Origin: Candidatus Obscuribacterales bacterium
GTDB taxonomy: Bacteria; Cyanobacteriota; Vampirovibrionia; Obscuribacterales; Obscuribacteraceae
NCBI GenBank assembly: GCA_021732085.1
Contig: JAKFVQ010000023.1
Span: forward strand, 62,001 to 126,000
Length of the DNA: 64,000 nt
Reading direction: 5' to 3'
Shown here: positions 42,389 to 51,351 of the stretch, in pieces
How positions within the stretch are numbered: the first letter of the stretch is position 1
Layout: each line of letters opens with the position of its first letter
Notes under the pieces: generated by a model
Databases searched by the model: none
The model's input: the letters and a program-made list of their open reading frames with translations, nothing else
Told to the model about the DNA's origin: nothing
Made by a program: the position numbers and the translations under genes

Positions 42389-43240
42389 ATGAAGATTCTG
42401 ATTACCGGCGCCGGCGGCATGCTTGGGAAAGCATTGACCTCATGCCTGGAAGCTCGGGAGCATAATGTTGCAGGCTTTCCCAGAGAAGCCCTCGATGTAA
42501 CCAACTACAACCAGGTCATTGAGGTTATGAAAGCGGAAAAGCCGGAGCTGGTAATCCACGCGGCTGCTTACACGAAAGTTGATCAAGCTGAATCCGAACC
42601 GGAACTGGCATACCTTATCAATGGATATGGAAGTGAGAACCTCGCAGTCGCCTGCAACCATCACGACATTCCAATGGTGTATATCAGCAGCGATTACGTT
42701 TTCGATGGCGAACAAGATCGCCCATATCAGCCTTGGGATCAAACTCGCCCGCTGTCCGTATACGGCAAGACTAAACTAGCCGGTGAACGTGCTGTTCAGC
42801 ATCATCTGAACAAGTTCTATATTGTTCGCACAAGCTGGTTGTATGGACCAAACGGACGAAACTTCGTCGACACCATCCACCAGATGGCTTTGGATGGAAA
42901 ACCGTTGCGAGTAGTTTCGGATCAGTTTGGCTCTCCAACTTGCACCTTAACTCTGTCAGAGACGATCGCCGATCTTATTCTGAGTAAGCGCTGGGGCGTA
43001 TACCACGCCACTGATGGCGGTATCACCAACTGGTACGAATTTGCGCAAGCAATCACTGCCGGTCTCAAAGTGAATGTGCAGCCTATTGCGACGAAGGACA
43101 TGCCGCGACCGGCAACCAGACCGAAGTATTCGGTTCTCGACAAAACAACGCTCATCAATACAATCGAACGCGAGGTTGTTCCATGGAACGAAGCGTTGAA
43201 GATGTATCTATCAATGAAAATGCAAGGCGCCACTCGCTAG
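42389..43240 (+). CDS. rmlD: dTDP-4-dehydrorhamnose reductase
   Basis: 283 residues, extended SDR. ILITGAGGMLGKAL (NADP binding), HAAAYTKVDQAE, YISSDYVFDG, YGKTKLAGE (catalytic Tyr/Lys), RTSWLYGPNG and QFGSPT match RmlD. It carries out the final reduction to dTDP-L-rhamnose. It follows rmlB after 20 bp. The 3,5-epimerase needed between RmlB and RmlD is not directly adjacent: candidates are the divergent cupin at 44065 and the canonical one at 63313. Confidence 0.95.
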   Translation: MKILITGAGGMLGKALTSCLEAREHNVAGFPREALDVTNYNQVIEVMKAEKPELVIHAAAYTKVDQAESEPELAYLINGYGSENLAVACNHHDIPMVYISSDYVFDGEQDRPYQPWDQTRPLSVYGKTKLAGERAVQHHLNKFYIVRTSWLYGPNGRNFVDTIHQMALDGKPLRVVSDQFGSPTCTLTLSETIADLILSKRWGVYHATDGGITNWYEFAQAITAGLKVNVQPIATKDMPRPATRPKYSVLDKTTLINTIEREVVPWNEALKMYLSMKMQGATR

Positions 43241-43295
43241 ACGCGACTGCGTTGCAATAAACACAACTACCATAATAACGAAACGGAATTCAAAA

Positions 43296-43928
43296 ATGAA
43301 AGACTTGCTCCTCCCCGTAGCTGCACTTAGCTTGTTTGCATCATCGGTCGTGTTTGCTCCAAATGCTGTTGCAGATGTCGAAACGAGAAAAACCGCTTCG
43401 TACAATGGCATCAAGCTAAACATTCCTTGTGATCTGAACATCACAATGGGCAAGAATGGTGACACCACAATTGATGGCGACAAAGCGATTTTGCCACAAA
43501 TCAGCGTCGCAATCGAAAACGGCATTTTGGTGATAAGTGCCAAGAAACCTCTGCAAAACCTGAATAGACTCGTCGTAAATTGTTCCACAGCCGTGCTAGA
43601 CAACCTGACCTTGGATGGCGCCTGCAAAGCCAATGCAAGCGGATTCACCAAAGGCAGATTGAACGTTGTCTCCAACGGAGCTTCAACAATCACGTTGAAA
43701 GGCAAACTCAACTGGGTCGATTTGATCTTGCTCGGAGCAAGCACAGTAAAAGCAACTGAGCTAGCATCAGATGGAGCATTCGTCAAAATCAGCGGAGCTG
43801 GCACAGCATCGGTAAATGCCAAAGACAAGCTCAAAATCAAAATTGAAGGCGCCGGAACAATCAAATACGCCGGCAATCCAAAAATCGAAAAAGAAGTACT
43901 CGGCGCCGGATCGATCTCAAAGATCTAG
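43296..43928 (+). CDS. Secreted GIN-domain (DUF2807) protein
   Basis: 210 residues. Signal peptide LLLPVAALSLFASSVVFA, ending PNAVA. The mature chain is a series of short beta strands with recurring Asn/Gly turns (DNLTLDGACKANASGFTKGR, NVVSNGASTITLKGKLNWVD, ISGAGTASVNAKDKLKI), the parallel beta-helix pattern of DUF2807, called the putative auto-transporter adhesin head GIN domain. Likely an outer-surface or periplasmic protein. It lies 55 bp after rmlD on the same strand and may share its transcript. Confidence 0.87.
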   Translation: MKDLLLPVAALSLFASSVVFAPNAVADVETRKTASYNGIKLNIPCDLNITMGKNGDTTIDGDKAILPQISVAIENGILVISAKKPLQNLNRLVVNCSTAVLDNLTLDGACKANASGFTKGRLNVVSNGASTITLKGKLNWVDLILLGASTVKATELASDGAFVKISGAGTASVNAKDKLKIKIEGAGTIKYAGNPKIEKEVLGAGSISKI

Positions 43929-44064
43929 GAGGCCAATCAGCGCCCTATGCACAAGAGCAGAAACTGGACGAAAGGGGCGGTCCTTGTTATCCTTATGAGC
44001 ATTCCAAATTATCAGGCGCAGCTACCGTCAGCCCGCCCGCAGAAGCTTAGAAGCGACTAATTGA

Positions 44065-44625
44065 ATGCTCATGCTCAAACCAATAAACAAAGAAACAATA
44101 GGTGCCGAATTCAGGACTGAACTATCCGTTCAGGACTACGGGAAGAAAACCCCAATCGACGGGGTGCAGATAATCACCCTTCAGAGCTTCGTTGACGATG
44201 GCGGCGCGCTAGCCGAGATTGTGCGGATTGATGAAAACGGCTGCCTTGTAGCCATACCTCAATTCAAAGTGCGTCAATCAACCTGGTCACAAATGCTCCC
44301 CGGGACCATCAAGGCATTCCACCTGCATTACAATCAGGAAGACGTCTGGTTTATCATGCCTTATGATCGTCTTTTAATCGGGCTCTTTGATGCACGCGAA
44401 GACTCGCCAACATACAAGCAGACCATGCGCTTTGTTTTGGGAGCCGGTCGCGCACAAATCCTCTATTTGCCCCGGGGCGTTGCGCACGGACTAGCTAATC
44501 CCTGGTCGCAAACATCTAACATGATCTATTTCGTCAATCAGTGGTTTGACGCTGAACACCCTGACGAACAGCGATTGCCATGGAACATTCTCGGCGATGA
44601 TTTCTGGGAAATAAAGAAGGGCTAA
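44065..44625 (+). CDS. Divergent RmlC-like cupin
   Basis: 186 residues. The fold of dTDP-4-dehydrorhamnose 3,5-epimerase is recognisable: GTIKAFHLHYNQEDVWFIMP in place of RGLHFQ, DAREDSPTY for DLRxxSPT and YLPRGVAHGLAN for IPxGxAHGF. Where RmlC has its catalytic Tyr pair (NYY before the acidic loop) this protein has QWF, so Trp/Phe replace Tyr. It may have only partial or different epimerase activity, or be a sugar-binding cupin. No strong ribosome site; ATG 44065 or 44071 could start it. It follows the DUF2807 gene in the rml region. Confidence 0.75.
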   Translation: MLMLKPINKETIGAEFRTELSVQDYGKKTPIDGVQIITLQSFVDDGGALAEIVRIDENGCLVAIPQFKVRQSTWSQMLPGTIKAFHLHYNQEDVWFIMPYDRLLIGLFDAREDSPTYKQTMRFVLGAGRAQILYLPRGVAHGLANPWSQTSNMIYFVNQWFDAEHPDEQRLPWNILGDDFWEIKKG

Positions 44626-44816
44626 TAGCTCCGCCACCGCAAATGGTGCCAACCTTGACATAGGGAATCGCAGCCGGAAGCAAAGCTCCATGCTGGAGCT
44701 GTCAGGAATGCGGAAACTCGGAAGCAAATCGGCCAAACATTAGACAGCGCTCAATATCAGGCAAACTTTATCAAGTTTTTCAGCTGCAAAGCACTTCCTA
44801 AATCAGTTCAAACATA

Positions 44817-44845
44817 TTGACAACGCTTGTCATGGTAGTATTCGG
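44817..44845 (+). promoter_or_regulatory. Possible promoter with palindromic operator before the second MBOAT gene
   Basis: A perfect -35 TTGACA at 44817-44822 lies 16 bp before TATTCG (44839-44844). A perfect inverted repeat TGACAA-CGC-TTGTCA (44818-44832) overlaps the -35, as an operator for a dimeric repressor would. The MBOAT start codon is at 44879. The remainder of 44626-44878 shows no gene. Confidence 0.4.
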
Positions 44846-44878
44846 CATCAAGCCTAATAAGCAGAGAAGCGAGCGCCT

Positions 44879-46336
44879 ATGCTGTTTACCAGCCTCCAAT
44901 ACATAATTTTTCTGCCACTGATCGTGGCAGCATATTGGGTTTGCCCAAAGCAATGGCGCCTTCCACTTTTGCTCGCCGCCAGCTACTACTTCTACATGAG
45001 CTGGATGCCGATATTTATCCTGCTCATACTCGGCATGACGGTTTTCAATTTTTTCTGGGGAAAACTGCTCGAGAAAACTACGGCGCTTAGCCGCAAGAAA
45101 GCCCTTTTTACAGCAGGCATCGTCGCAAACCTGTTGTGCCTAGCATTTTTCAAATACACAAATTTCTTGCTTGAAAGTATCGCGCAGTGCGTGGGATTGG
45201 TAGTACATCAAACCCCGAGCTGGCACGCAGAAATCATTCTGCCGTTGGGCATCAGCTTCTTCGCATTTGAATTTATCCACTACTTGTTCGAAGTTTATCG
45301 TGGCGGCTCCACAATAAAGTCATTTGTCTTATTTGCATTGTTCGCCGCATTCTTCCCAACGCAGATCGCGGGACCGATTAAACGATACAAAGACTTTGAA
45401 GAGCAAATGCTGAGCTTTCCAAAGTTCAAACTCAGTCATCTTGACGAAGGCGTGCCGCTAATCATAGTAGGTCTTGCAAAGAAATTATTGTTAGCAGACA
45501 ATCTCGCGTCACTGGTTGATATGGGATTGCAAGATCCGCGCCTTTACGGAGCCCCAGAACTCTGGCTCTTTGCTTACGCATTCGCATTTCAAATTTACTT
45601 CGACTTTTCCGGCTACACCGATATCGGCCGAGGAAGTGCAATGTTGTTTGGTTACCATATTCCGATCAACTTCAACATGCCGTACTTCGCAAAGAACATG
45701 TCGGACTTCTGGCATCGCTGGCACATTTCCCTCTCAACTTGGCTTCGGGACTATCTCTTCATTCCACTCGGTGGTTCGCGCGCTGGTAAATGGATGACCA
45801 ACCGCAACCTTTTTCTCACGATGGCGATTGGCGGATTATGGCACGGTGCGTCTTGGAACTTCGTTGTTTGGGGCATCTTCCATGGCTTGGCATTAATCGT
45901 CCATCGTGAATTCTGCGTCCTTAAAGCCGGCAGTACCACATTGAAAAATTTCGTCGATTCGAAAGTAGGCAACGTCCTTTCGATGTTCATCACCTTTCAA
46001 GCCGTCTGCATCGGCTGGGTTTTCTTCCGCGTTACCAACATGTCAGATGCGTTCTTGATGGTCAGAAGAATGGTGACCATGAGTCCGATTTACACCAGCA
46101 CTGAGAACCACAGCTTCTTGCTCCTGAGACAGGAAATGCCTGTTCTCGTCCCCGTTGTAATGCTCATGGTACTCGGTCTTCTGATTTCGAATATCCCAAT
46201 AAGTGCAGCCTCCGAAAAGGGACTCTTCCGCAACGCCCCCGCACCTCTTAAAGCCGCGTTTTGTACAGCTTTGGTTGTCGCCATCATCACATTCCTTCCG
46301 GATAACAGCGCCCCCTTCATCTACTTCCAATTCTAA
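44879..46336 (+). CDS. MBOAT family O-acyltransferase (second copy)
   Basis: 485 residues, about 10 membrane segments. LFTSLQYIIFLPLIVAAYWV, ALFAAFFPTQIAGPIKRYKD, IYFDFSGYTDIGRGSAMLFG, FWHRWHISLSTWLRDYLFIP and GGLWHGASWNFVVWGIFHGL (catalytic His) mark an AlgI-type acyltransferase. It is clearly a paralogue of the 25034-26536 protein. Unlike that copy, it has no SGNH partner next to it; an aldo/keto reductase follows. A palindrome-overlapped promoter candidate lies upstream. It probably acetylates a surface glycan, possibly using the SGNH proteins encoded at 22.4-25 kb. Confidence 0.92.
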   Translation: MLFTSLQYIIFLPLIVAAYWVCPKQWRLPLLLAASYYFYMSWMPIFILLILGMTVFNFFWGKLLEKTTALSRKKALFTAGIVANLLCLAFFKYTNFLLESIAQCVGLVVHQTPSWHAEIILPLGISFFAFEFIHYLFEVYRGGSTIKSFVLFALFAAFFPTQIAGPIKRYKDFEEQMLSFPKFKLSHLDEGVPLIIVGLAKKLLLADNLASLVDMGLQDPRLYGAPELWLFAYAFAFQIYFDFSGYTDIGRGSAMLFGYHIPINFNMPYFAKNMSDFWHRWHISLSTWLRDYLFIPLGGSRAGKWMTNRNLFLTMAIGGLWHGASWNFVVWGIFHGLALIVHREFCVLKAGSTTLKNFVDSKVGNVLSMFITFQAVCIGWVFFRVTNMSDAFLMVRRMVTMSPIYTSTENHSFLLLRQEMPVLVPVVMLMVLGLLISNIPISAASEKGLFRNAPAPLKAAFCTALVVAIITFLPDNSAPFIYFQF

Positions 46337-46424
46337 GCAGATGCAAAACTGGAAAAACTTCTCGCCGCCACAGTTAATAGAGCGGACAACTTTTTTTCTA
46401 ACATCTCAAAAAAGCGAGTAAATA

Positions 46425-47264
46425 ATGACGCTCAACACCTCGAACAATGTCCAAGTCCCTTCTTTCATGTACGGAACTGCGTGGAAGAAGGAAGCTACAA
46501 AAGACTTGGTTGAACTTGCAGTCGAGAACGGATTCACCGCAATTGATACGGCCAACCAACTCATACACTACGATGAAGCGCGAGTAGGCGAAGCCCTTCT
46601 GGCTCTCAAAGCAAAAGGCATAAAGCGTGATTCGCTTTTCTTACAAACCAAATTCACAAACGTCAACGGCCAAGATCACCGCACACCTTATGACGCAAAA
46701 GCTAATTTGACCACGCAAGTCAAACAATCGATAGATAGCTCGCTCCAACACCTGCACACCGATCACCTCGACTCATACGTCCTGCACGGTCCGTTTTATC
46801 GTAACGGCATTAGCGACAAAGACTGGGAGATCTGGTCTGAGATAGAAGAGCAATACAAGTCCGGAAAAACAAAAACTATTGGGGTGAGCAACGTCAGTGC
46901 TTCCCAGTTGAATGAACTCTGCACGGCCGCAAAAGTGAAACCAATGTTTGTCCAAAACCGTTGCTTTGCGGCGACTGCGTGGGATCAAGCAGTGCGCGAG
47001 ATATGTGCCGCGGAGAAAATCATTTACCAGGGATTCTCCTTGCTGACCGCTAACAGCCACGTGCTCGGCGCGCCGTTAGTGCAATCGCTCTGCAAGAAAT
47101 TTGGGGCTACTCCCGCGCAAATCATTTTTGCGTTTTCACTACAGATCGGAATGCTACCGCTGACTGGCACGAGCAGCGCCCAGCACATGAAAGAAGATCT
47201 AAAGTCAAACCAGTTCCATCTATCAGCCGAGGATTTGAAAAACATCGAATCCTGCGCTAGCTAG
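46425..47264 (+). CDS. Aldo/keto reductase
   Basis: 279 residues, TIM-barrel NADPH-dependent reductase. GFTAIDTANQLIHYDEARVG (catalytic Asp and Tyr region), LFLQTKFTN (Lys), DSYVLHGPF (His), KTKTIGVSNVSASQLNELC, PMFVQNRCF and a C-terminal LPLTGTSSAQHMKEDLKS cofactor motif. The place usually held by Tyr48 reads NQLIHYDE, so the exact catalytic Tyr is the one in HYDE. Substrate unknown. It starts 89 bp after the MBOAT gene on the same strand. Confidence 0.88.
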   Translation: MTLNTSNNVQVPSFMYGTAWKKEATKDLVELAVENGFTAIDTANQLIHYDEARVGEALLALKAKGIKRDSLFLQTKFTNVNGQDHRTPYDAKANLTTQVKQSIDSSLQHLHTDHLDSYVLHGPFYRNGISDKDWEIWSEIEEQYKSGKTKTIGVSNVSASQLNELCTAAKVKPMFVQNRCFAATAWDQAVREICAAEKIIYQGFSLLTANSHVLGAPLVQSLCKKFGATPAQIIFAFSLQIGMLPLTGTSSAQHMKEDLKSNQFHLSAEDLKNIESCAS

Positions 47265-47287
47265 TCTTCTTGCGTTTTTGAGACCAT

Positions 47288-47998
47288 CTAATCATAAATG
47301 CGTTTGATAATAAGCTCCTCGGATTTCGCCGATGGTGTGAGTAACTCATCTAATCTTGATGACCGCTTGCCTCCGAGGCTCTCTTCCTGGGTCCGTGGAA
47401 ACCATGGCTCGCGACCAGGCCAGGGACTCCATGGATCTCTGGGAGCAGGCTTTAGCACTCGGTCGCAGGATGGCTCTACCTGCGTTGATATCCTGGCCTG
47501 ATCCTCCGGCTTACCGGTATTTGCATCAATCAGATTGACAGTTGAATTCATTTTACGTCCGCCAGCTGCATCTTCAACAGTCGTGGTATTCCAGGAAATT
47601 GTCAAATTTGGATTCGTCTTTTTGATCTGAGCATTTAATACTTGTAGTACTTCATCTAAAGATCCTCTCTTCTGAGCATCTTGCAGCAAGGTATTAAGGG
47701 CATCTCTGTCAAACGCGTTTCCAAATCCGCCTTTCTTAGCGATAACATCAGCTATCTTTCCAGCGGATTTATCAACTTCTTCTTTACTCATTGGATCTCG
47801 CGGAGAATCGCTGACAGTGCAAGCACCAAGTATCTTTTCTATATCTATGACGGGTTGATCACGTTCACGAATAATGGTTGATTTTATTAGTAAATTTGAT
47901 GCTTCCTCACTAAAGTTCTTTGTGGCTTGCTCTTTATCTCCATTTTGAACGTGCTCATCAGCAGAATCGCGGCGATTCGTTTGTACTTCATCCTTCAT
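47288..47998 (-). CDS. Hypothetical hydrophilic protein
   Basis: 236 residues from the ATG at 47998, with an excellent GGAGGG site 8 nt upstream (ATG 48013 would lie ahead of it). Polar and charged, no signal or membrane segment. Residues ~70-130 (MSKEEVDKSAGKIADVIAKK, GSLDEVLQVLNAQIKKTNPN) are helical and then IDANTGKPEDQARIS and a Trp/Pro-rich DPWSPWPGREPWFP stretch follow. A similar motif of M-S-x-E-E-x-x-K ... D appears in the hypothetical at 51352, hinting at a shared lineage-specific module. Function unknown. Confidence 0.65.
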   Translation of the reverse strand: MKDEVQTNRRDSADEHVQNGDKEQATKNFSEEASNLLIKSTIIRERDQPVIDIEKILGACTVSDSPRDPMSKEEVDKSAGKIADVIAKKGGFGNAFDRDALNTLLQDAQKRGSLDEVLQVLNAQIKKTNPNLTISWNTTTVEDAAGGRKMNSTVNLIDANTGKPEDQARISTQVEPSCDRVLKPAPRDPWSPWPGREPWFPRTQEESLGGKRSSRLDELLTPSAKSEELIIKRIYD

Positions 47999-48219
47999 TA
48001 GTAATCCCTCCAACGGATGAATATATCTATCCGTCGAGATTCTTCATCGGACGCATAAACACGCAAACATCAAGCGATCCCAATGCACAATTGAGCCGCC
48101 AAGTCGCAGCCAACTAGCCATGTTATGATGCACAGTCGCCAGGAACTACAAGGCTCTTCAACAGATGCAAATTCCTAGTACAGCTAATTAGCAATGGCTA
48201 TGTTTTCGAAGGGCAAAAA

Positions 48220-48639
48220 TCAATAATCAATTGGCGTGCGGCGCTGTTGCTTCACCTTGGCCCTTCGAATCTTGGACTCTGCGGTGCGCAACTTAGATGC
48301 CTTTGAGGGCTTAGTCGGACGGCGCGGTATCGGTGGCAATACCACGTGATCAATCATAGAACGCAGCTTGTCAAAACAATCATCTATATTTTTCTTCTGA
48401 TCGCGAAAGCGCTGGCTGACGATAATAAGTTCGCCATCGCTACTCAATCGACTGGAATACTTTGAGATAAAACGCTCTTTAATACCCGGGGGCAGGCTGG
48501 GCGAATCCTTCACAGCCCAACGAAGAGTCGCTTTGCTCGCCACTTTGTTCACATTCTGGCCGCCAGGCCCCCCGCTTCTTGCGAAGCTGAGATCGAACTC
48601 TTGCAGCGGTATTTGGAGATGGTCGTTAATGTGAAACAT
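48220..48639 (-). CDS. arfB: Alternative ribosome-rescue factor ArfB (class I RF-like peptidyl-tRNA hydrolase)
   Basis: 139 residues from the ATG at 48639, matching the usual ~140-residue length (a frame to 48720 adds an implausible Cys-rich extension). SFARSGGPGGQNVNKVASKA carries the catalytic GGQ, and the basic C-terminal tail (SKIRRAKVKQQRRTPIDY) is the part that in ArfB enters the empty mRNA channel of stalled ribosomes. It hydrolyses peptidyl-tRNA on non-stop complexes. Single gene; no partner nearby. Confidence 0.93.
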   Translation of the reverse strand: MFHINDHLQIPLQEFDLSFARSGGPGGQNVNKVASKATLRWAVKDSPSLPPGIKERFISKYSSRLSSDGELIIVSQRFRDQKKNIDDCFDKLRSMIDHVVLPPIPRRPTKPSKASKLRTAESKIRRAKVKQQRRTPIDY

Positions 48640-48935
48640 GACGGTCAAACAACAATGTGTCCCGAGAAAACAAACAGAATAGATAGGACGCATTAAACCA
48701 CAAGAGGTTTCATCCGTCATCTTTCGTCAACAAGGCTGGCTTCTGCGCGTTGGAATAGGGGGGAAATTGTCCCTCGACTTTCCCGCTCCGGAGCCGCCCC
48801 AGGACTGAAAACGCCTACTGCGAAGGAATTAAGCCAGTTTACGTATTTTTACACTAGCCCCTGGGGCGTGGGGGGACTATCCTCAGTTCGTGACCTGAGC
48901 CGCCACTTAAAACTCAACCGCAATCCTGACCATCA

Positions 48936-51347
48936 ATGTTTGACCACCACGATTGGAAAGATGAAAGAGCCGCCGCGTCCAAAGAATTGGCGGAGCTTCT
49001 TTCGTCTGAATCAAACCAGATTGGCATGGATGGAGCACTGGGGAGCTATCAACGTTTTGCAGCAACCACGGCTGAGGGACTTCTTCAAACTCCAAAAGGT
49101 CTGTATAATGCAGCCCTCCACAATATTCACAACCCGATGGAAATGGTCAAAACCATCGGCATTTCCGCAGGCATCGCTGCCACCCTCAAACTAGCGCTCC
49201 CAGAAGCAGGACCGGTCGGCAAAATCGCAGGTGGAGTGATGGGAGCATGGTTCCTGGCCTCAACCCTGCCTGAGTTTTCGGAAGCCTATCGCATTGGACA
49301 GCAAGCTAAAAGCTGGGATGACATGCATAAAGCGGGCGAGCGCTGGGGAAATGCTGCCGGACACCTTGGCGTCAATAGCGCACTAGGCATGGTGGGCTAC
49401 AAAATCGGAGCAGGCGTGAGTGGTCGAGTTCTCTCAAGCGAGCGCTTCGACAACTTCGCAGACATAAAACAGAACTTCTGGGATAGCGCAACATACAAAA
49501 CACAACGGCTGTTCGGCGGACATCCAGAGCTGCAACCAACATATTCGCTGCAAACATGGAGAGCCAATTACGAGATCCAGGGCAATGAAGCGAAGATGAT
49601 CGGATCCGAAGCTGCAACCGCTGCCGCTGAAGCTCCGCCGGGATCGATAAAACCGCTTGATCTCAAGACAGAAATGAGCTCGATGATCATGCTTAATAGC
49701 AAAGCAACCGCGCTGAAAATGGAAAGACACATTGCGCGTATGGCGGATGGGAGAGCTGGAACGCTGAGTGACGCAAACGGTGCCTTTGAAGCAAAATTCG
49801 GCGCCAAACCAGAATCGTTGCAGGCTCTGAAATCGTTTGCGGAGAACAACAAACTCAGCGTCGTCGATTCAGACCTACGCTCAGGCCGCGTTGTGATCGC
49901 AGGAACGGCAGAGAATTTCCAAAATGCCTTCAAAGTGCAGCTGCAAGTCAGAGAGATGGATGGAATTTCCAGGCTAACTTACGACGGTAGAATCTCCGTT
50001 CCCAAAGATCTAGCTCCGCATGTACGAGCTGTTTTTGGTTTGGACGAAGGTATCGCGGCGCGACCGTCAGCACGACTGACAATGCAAAGCAATGAGGGAG
50101 GAAGCACAACGCCATCTTCCGTTGGCGATCTACAGATGCAGAAGCAACCGACAAATTCGGGTTCCTTGGAACCAAAGGACTTTGTCAAACAAGGTGGATA
50201 TCTTGCCAGCGATATTGCTAAAGCACAAAACATGCCTTTGCGCACCGGTGGAGAAGGAAAGAACGGTGCATTTATAAGCGTAAGCGGAGGCATTGATCTA
50301 AAAGATTACAATGCGTTCTTTGCCAAACACGGACTTGAGCAACCAAAACCGCTAAACATAATTGAAGTTGGGCGCGGCAAAAATCGCCCCGGAAATCCAG
50401 CAAATGGAGACGTGGAAAATGCTCTAGACGGTCAGATTATGCAAACAATGGCGCCGAAGGCGAACATATCAATGATCATCGGATCGAACGACAACAGGGG
50501 CTATGTGGATGCCTTTGAGCGCGGCATTTTCCCACGCAACGGTGAAGGACAGAACTCGGTTTTAAGCACAAGCTGGGGACTGTGGGAGCGTAGCCAAACC
50601 AAGCCACTTACGACAACGTTATCCATGTTATTTAAGCAAGGGACCATTCGCGGCGTTCAGGTTTTTGCGGCCGCTGGGGACCACGGAGCAGGCAATTCCA
50701 GCCTAAAGCCCTTCTTCCAAACAGAGTATCCAGCGGCTGATCCAAATGTTGTCGGCGTCGGAGGGCTGAAAACGGTTATTGGAGAGAATGGCAGATTCTC
50801 CTATGTCGGTGCATGGGACGACGGATTCAACAGCTCCACAGGTGGTGGCATCAGCACGATATTCGGCAGACCAAGCTGGCAGAAGGAAGTGAAAACTTTC
50901 GTTAATGCCACAACCGGACGAACAGGGCGCGGGGTCCCTGATATTGCAACCAATGCGTCTCCGTCAACTGGCTTTCCAGTTCGCTACGGCAACGGACAAG
51001 AAGGCGTCAGCGGTGGCACAAGTGCATCAGCACCACTTTACGCCGGCATGATGCTGAACATTAATGCGGAGTTGGCCGCAGTTGGAATGAAGCCTGTCGC
51101 ACCGCTCAATCCATGGATGTATGCACGGGCAAATTCTGAGATCTTTAACAACGTCCCCAACGGGCAAAATTACGGGTACCAGGCCGGCAAAGGCTGGAAC
51201 CCCGTTACCGGTTTAGGCTGGGTAGACGGAACCAAAATGCTCGAAGCAATGAAAATCAGCCAGAGCCAAAATGCTGGATCTAACATACTAGACTTCGTCC
51301 CACGCGGATACAATCCAGGCGCCAGCGACAGGACAGCAGCTCAATAA
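48936..51347 (+). CDS. Sedolisin (S53) peptidase with long N-terminal extension
   Basis: 803 residues. Residues ~280-370 are a pro-kumamolisin-type activation domain (RVVIAGTAENFQNAFKVQLQ). The catalytic domain follows, with E494 and D498 in GDVENALDG, the oxyanion Asp in AAAGDHG (D582) and the nucleophile S696 in GVSGGTSASAP. Sedolisins cleave proteins at acidic pH and are usually secreted, but no signal peptide is seen. Instead residues 1-240 form an unfamiliar region with LQTPKGLYNAALHNIHNP and Gly/Ala-rich hydrophobic stretches (IGISAGIAATLKLALPEAG, GVMGAWFLASTLPE), possibly membrane-inserting. Export route unknown. Confidence 0.87.
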   Translation: MFDHHDWKDERAAASKELAELLSSESNQIGMDGALGSYQRFAATTAEGLLQTPKGLYNAALHNIHNPMEMVKTIGISAGIAATLKLALPEAGPVGKIAGGVMGAWFLASTLPEFSEAYRIGQQAKSWDDMHKAGERWGNAAGHLGVNSALGMVGYKIGAGVSGRVLSSERFDNFADIKQNFWDSATYKTQRLFGGHPELQPTYSLQTWRANYEIQGNEAKMIGSEAATAAAEAPPGSIKPLDLKTEMSSMIMLNSKATALKMERHIARMADGRAGTLSDANGAFEAKFGAKPESLQALKSFAENNKLSVVDSDLRSGRVVIAGTAENFQNAFKVQLQVREMDGISRLTYDGRISVPKDLAPHVRAVFGLDEGIAARPSARLTMQSNEGGSTTPSSVGDLQMQKQPTNSGSLEPKDFVKQGGYLASDIAKAQNMPLRTGGEGKNGAFISVSGGIDLKDYNAFFAKHGLEQPKPLNIIEVGRGKNRPGNPANGDVENALDGQIMQTMAPKANISMIIGSNDNRGYVDAFERGIFPRNGEGQNSVLSTSWGLWERSQTKPLTTTLSMLFKQGTIRGVQVFAAAGDHGAGNSSLKPFFQTEYPAADPNVVGVGGLKTVIGENGRFSYVGAWDDGFNSSTGGGISTIFGRPSWQKEVKTFVNATTGRTGRGVPDIATNASPSTGFPVRYGNGQEGVSGGTSASAPLYAGMMLNINAELAAVGMKPVAPLNPWMYARANSEIFNNVPNGQNYGYQAGKGWNPVTGLGWVDGTKMLEAMKISQSQNAGSNILDFVPRGYNPGASDRTAAQ

Positions 51348-51351
51348 GTCT

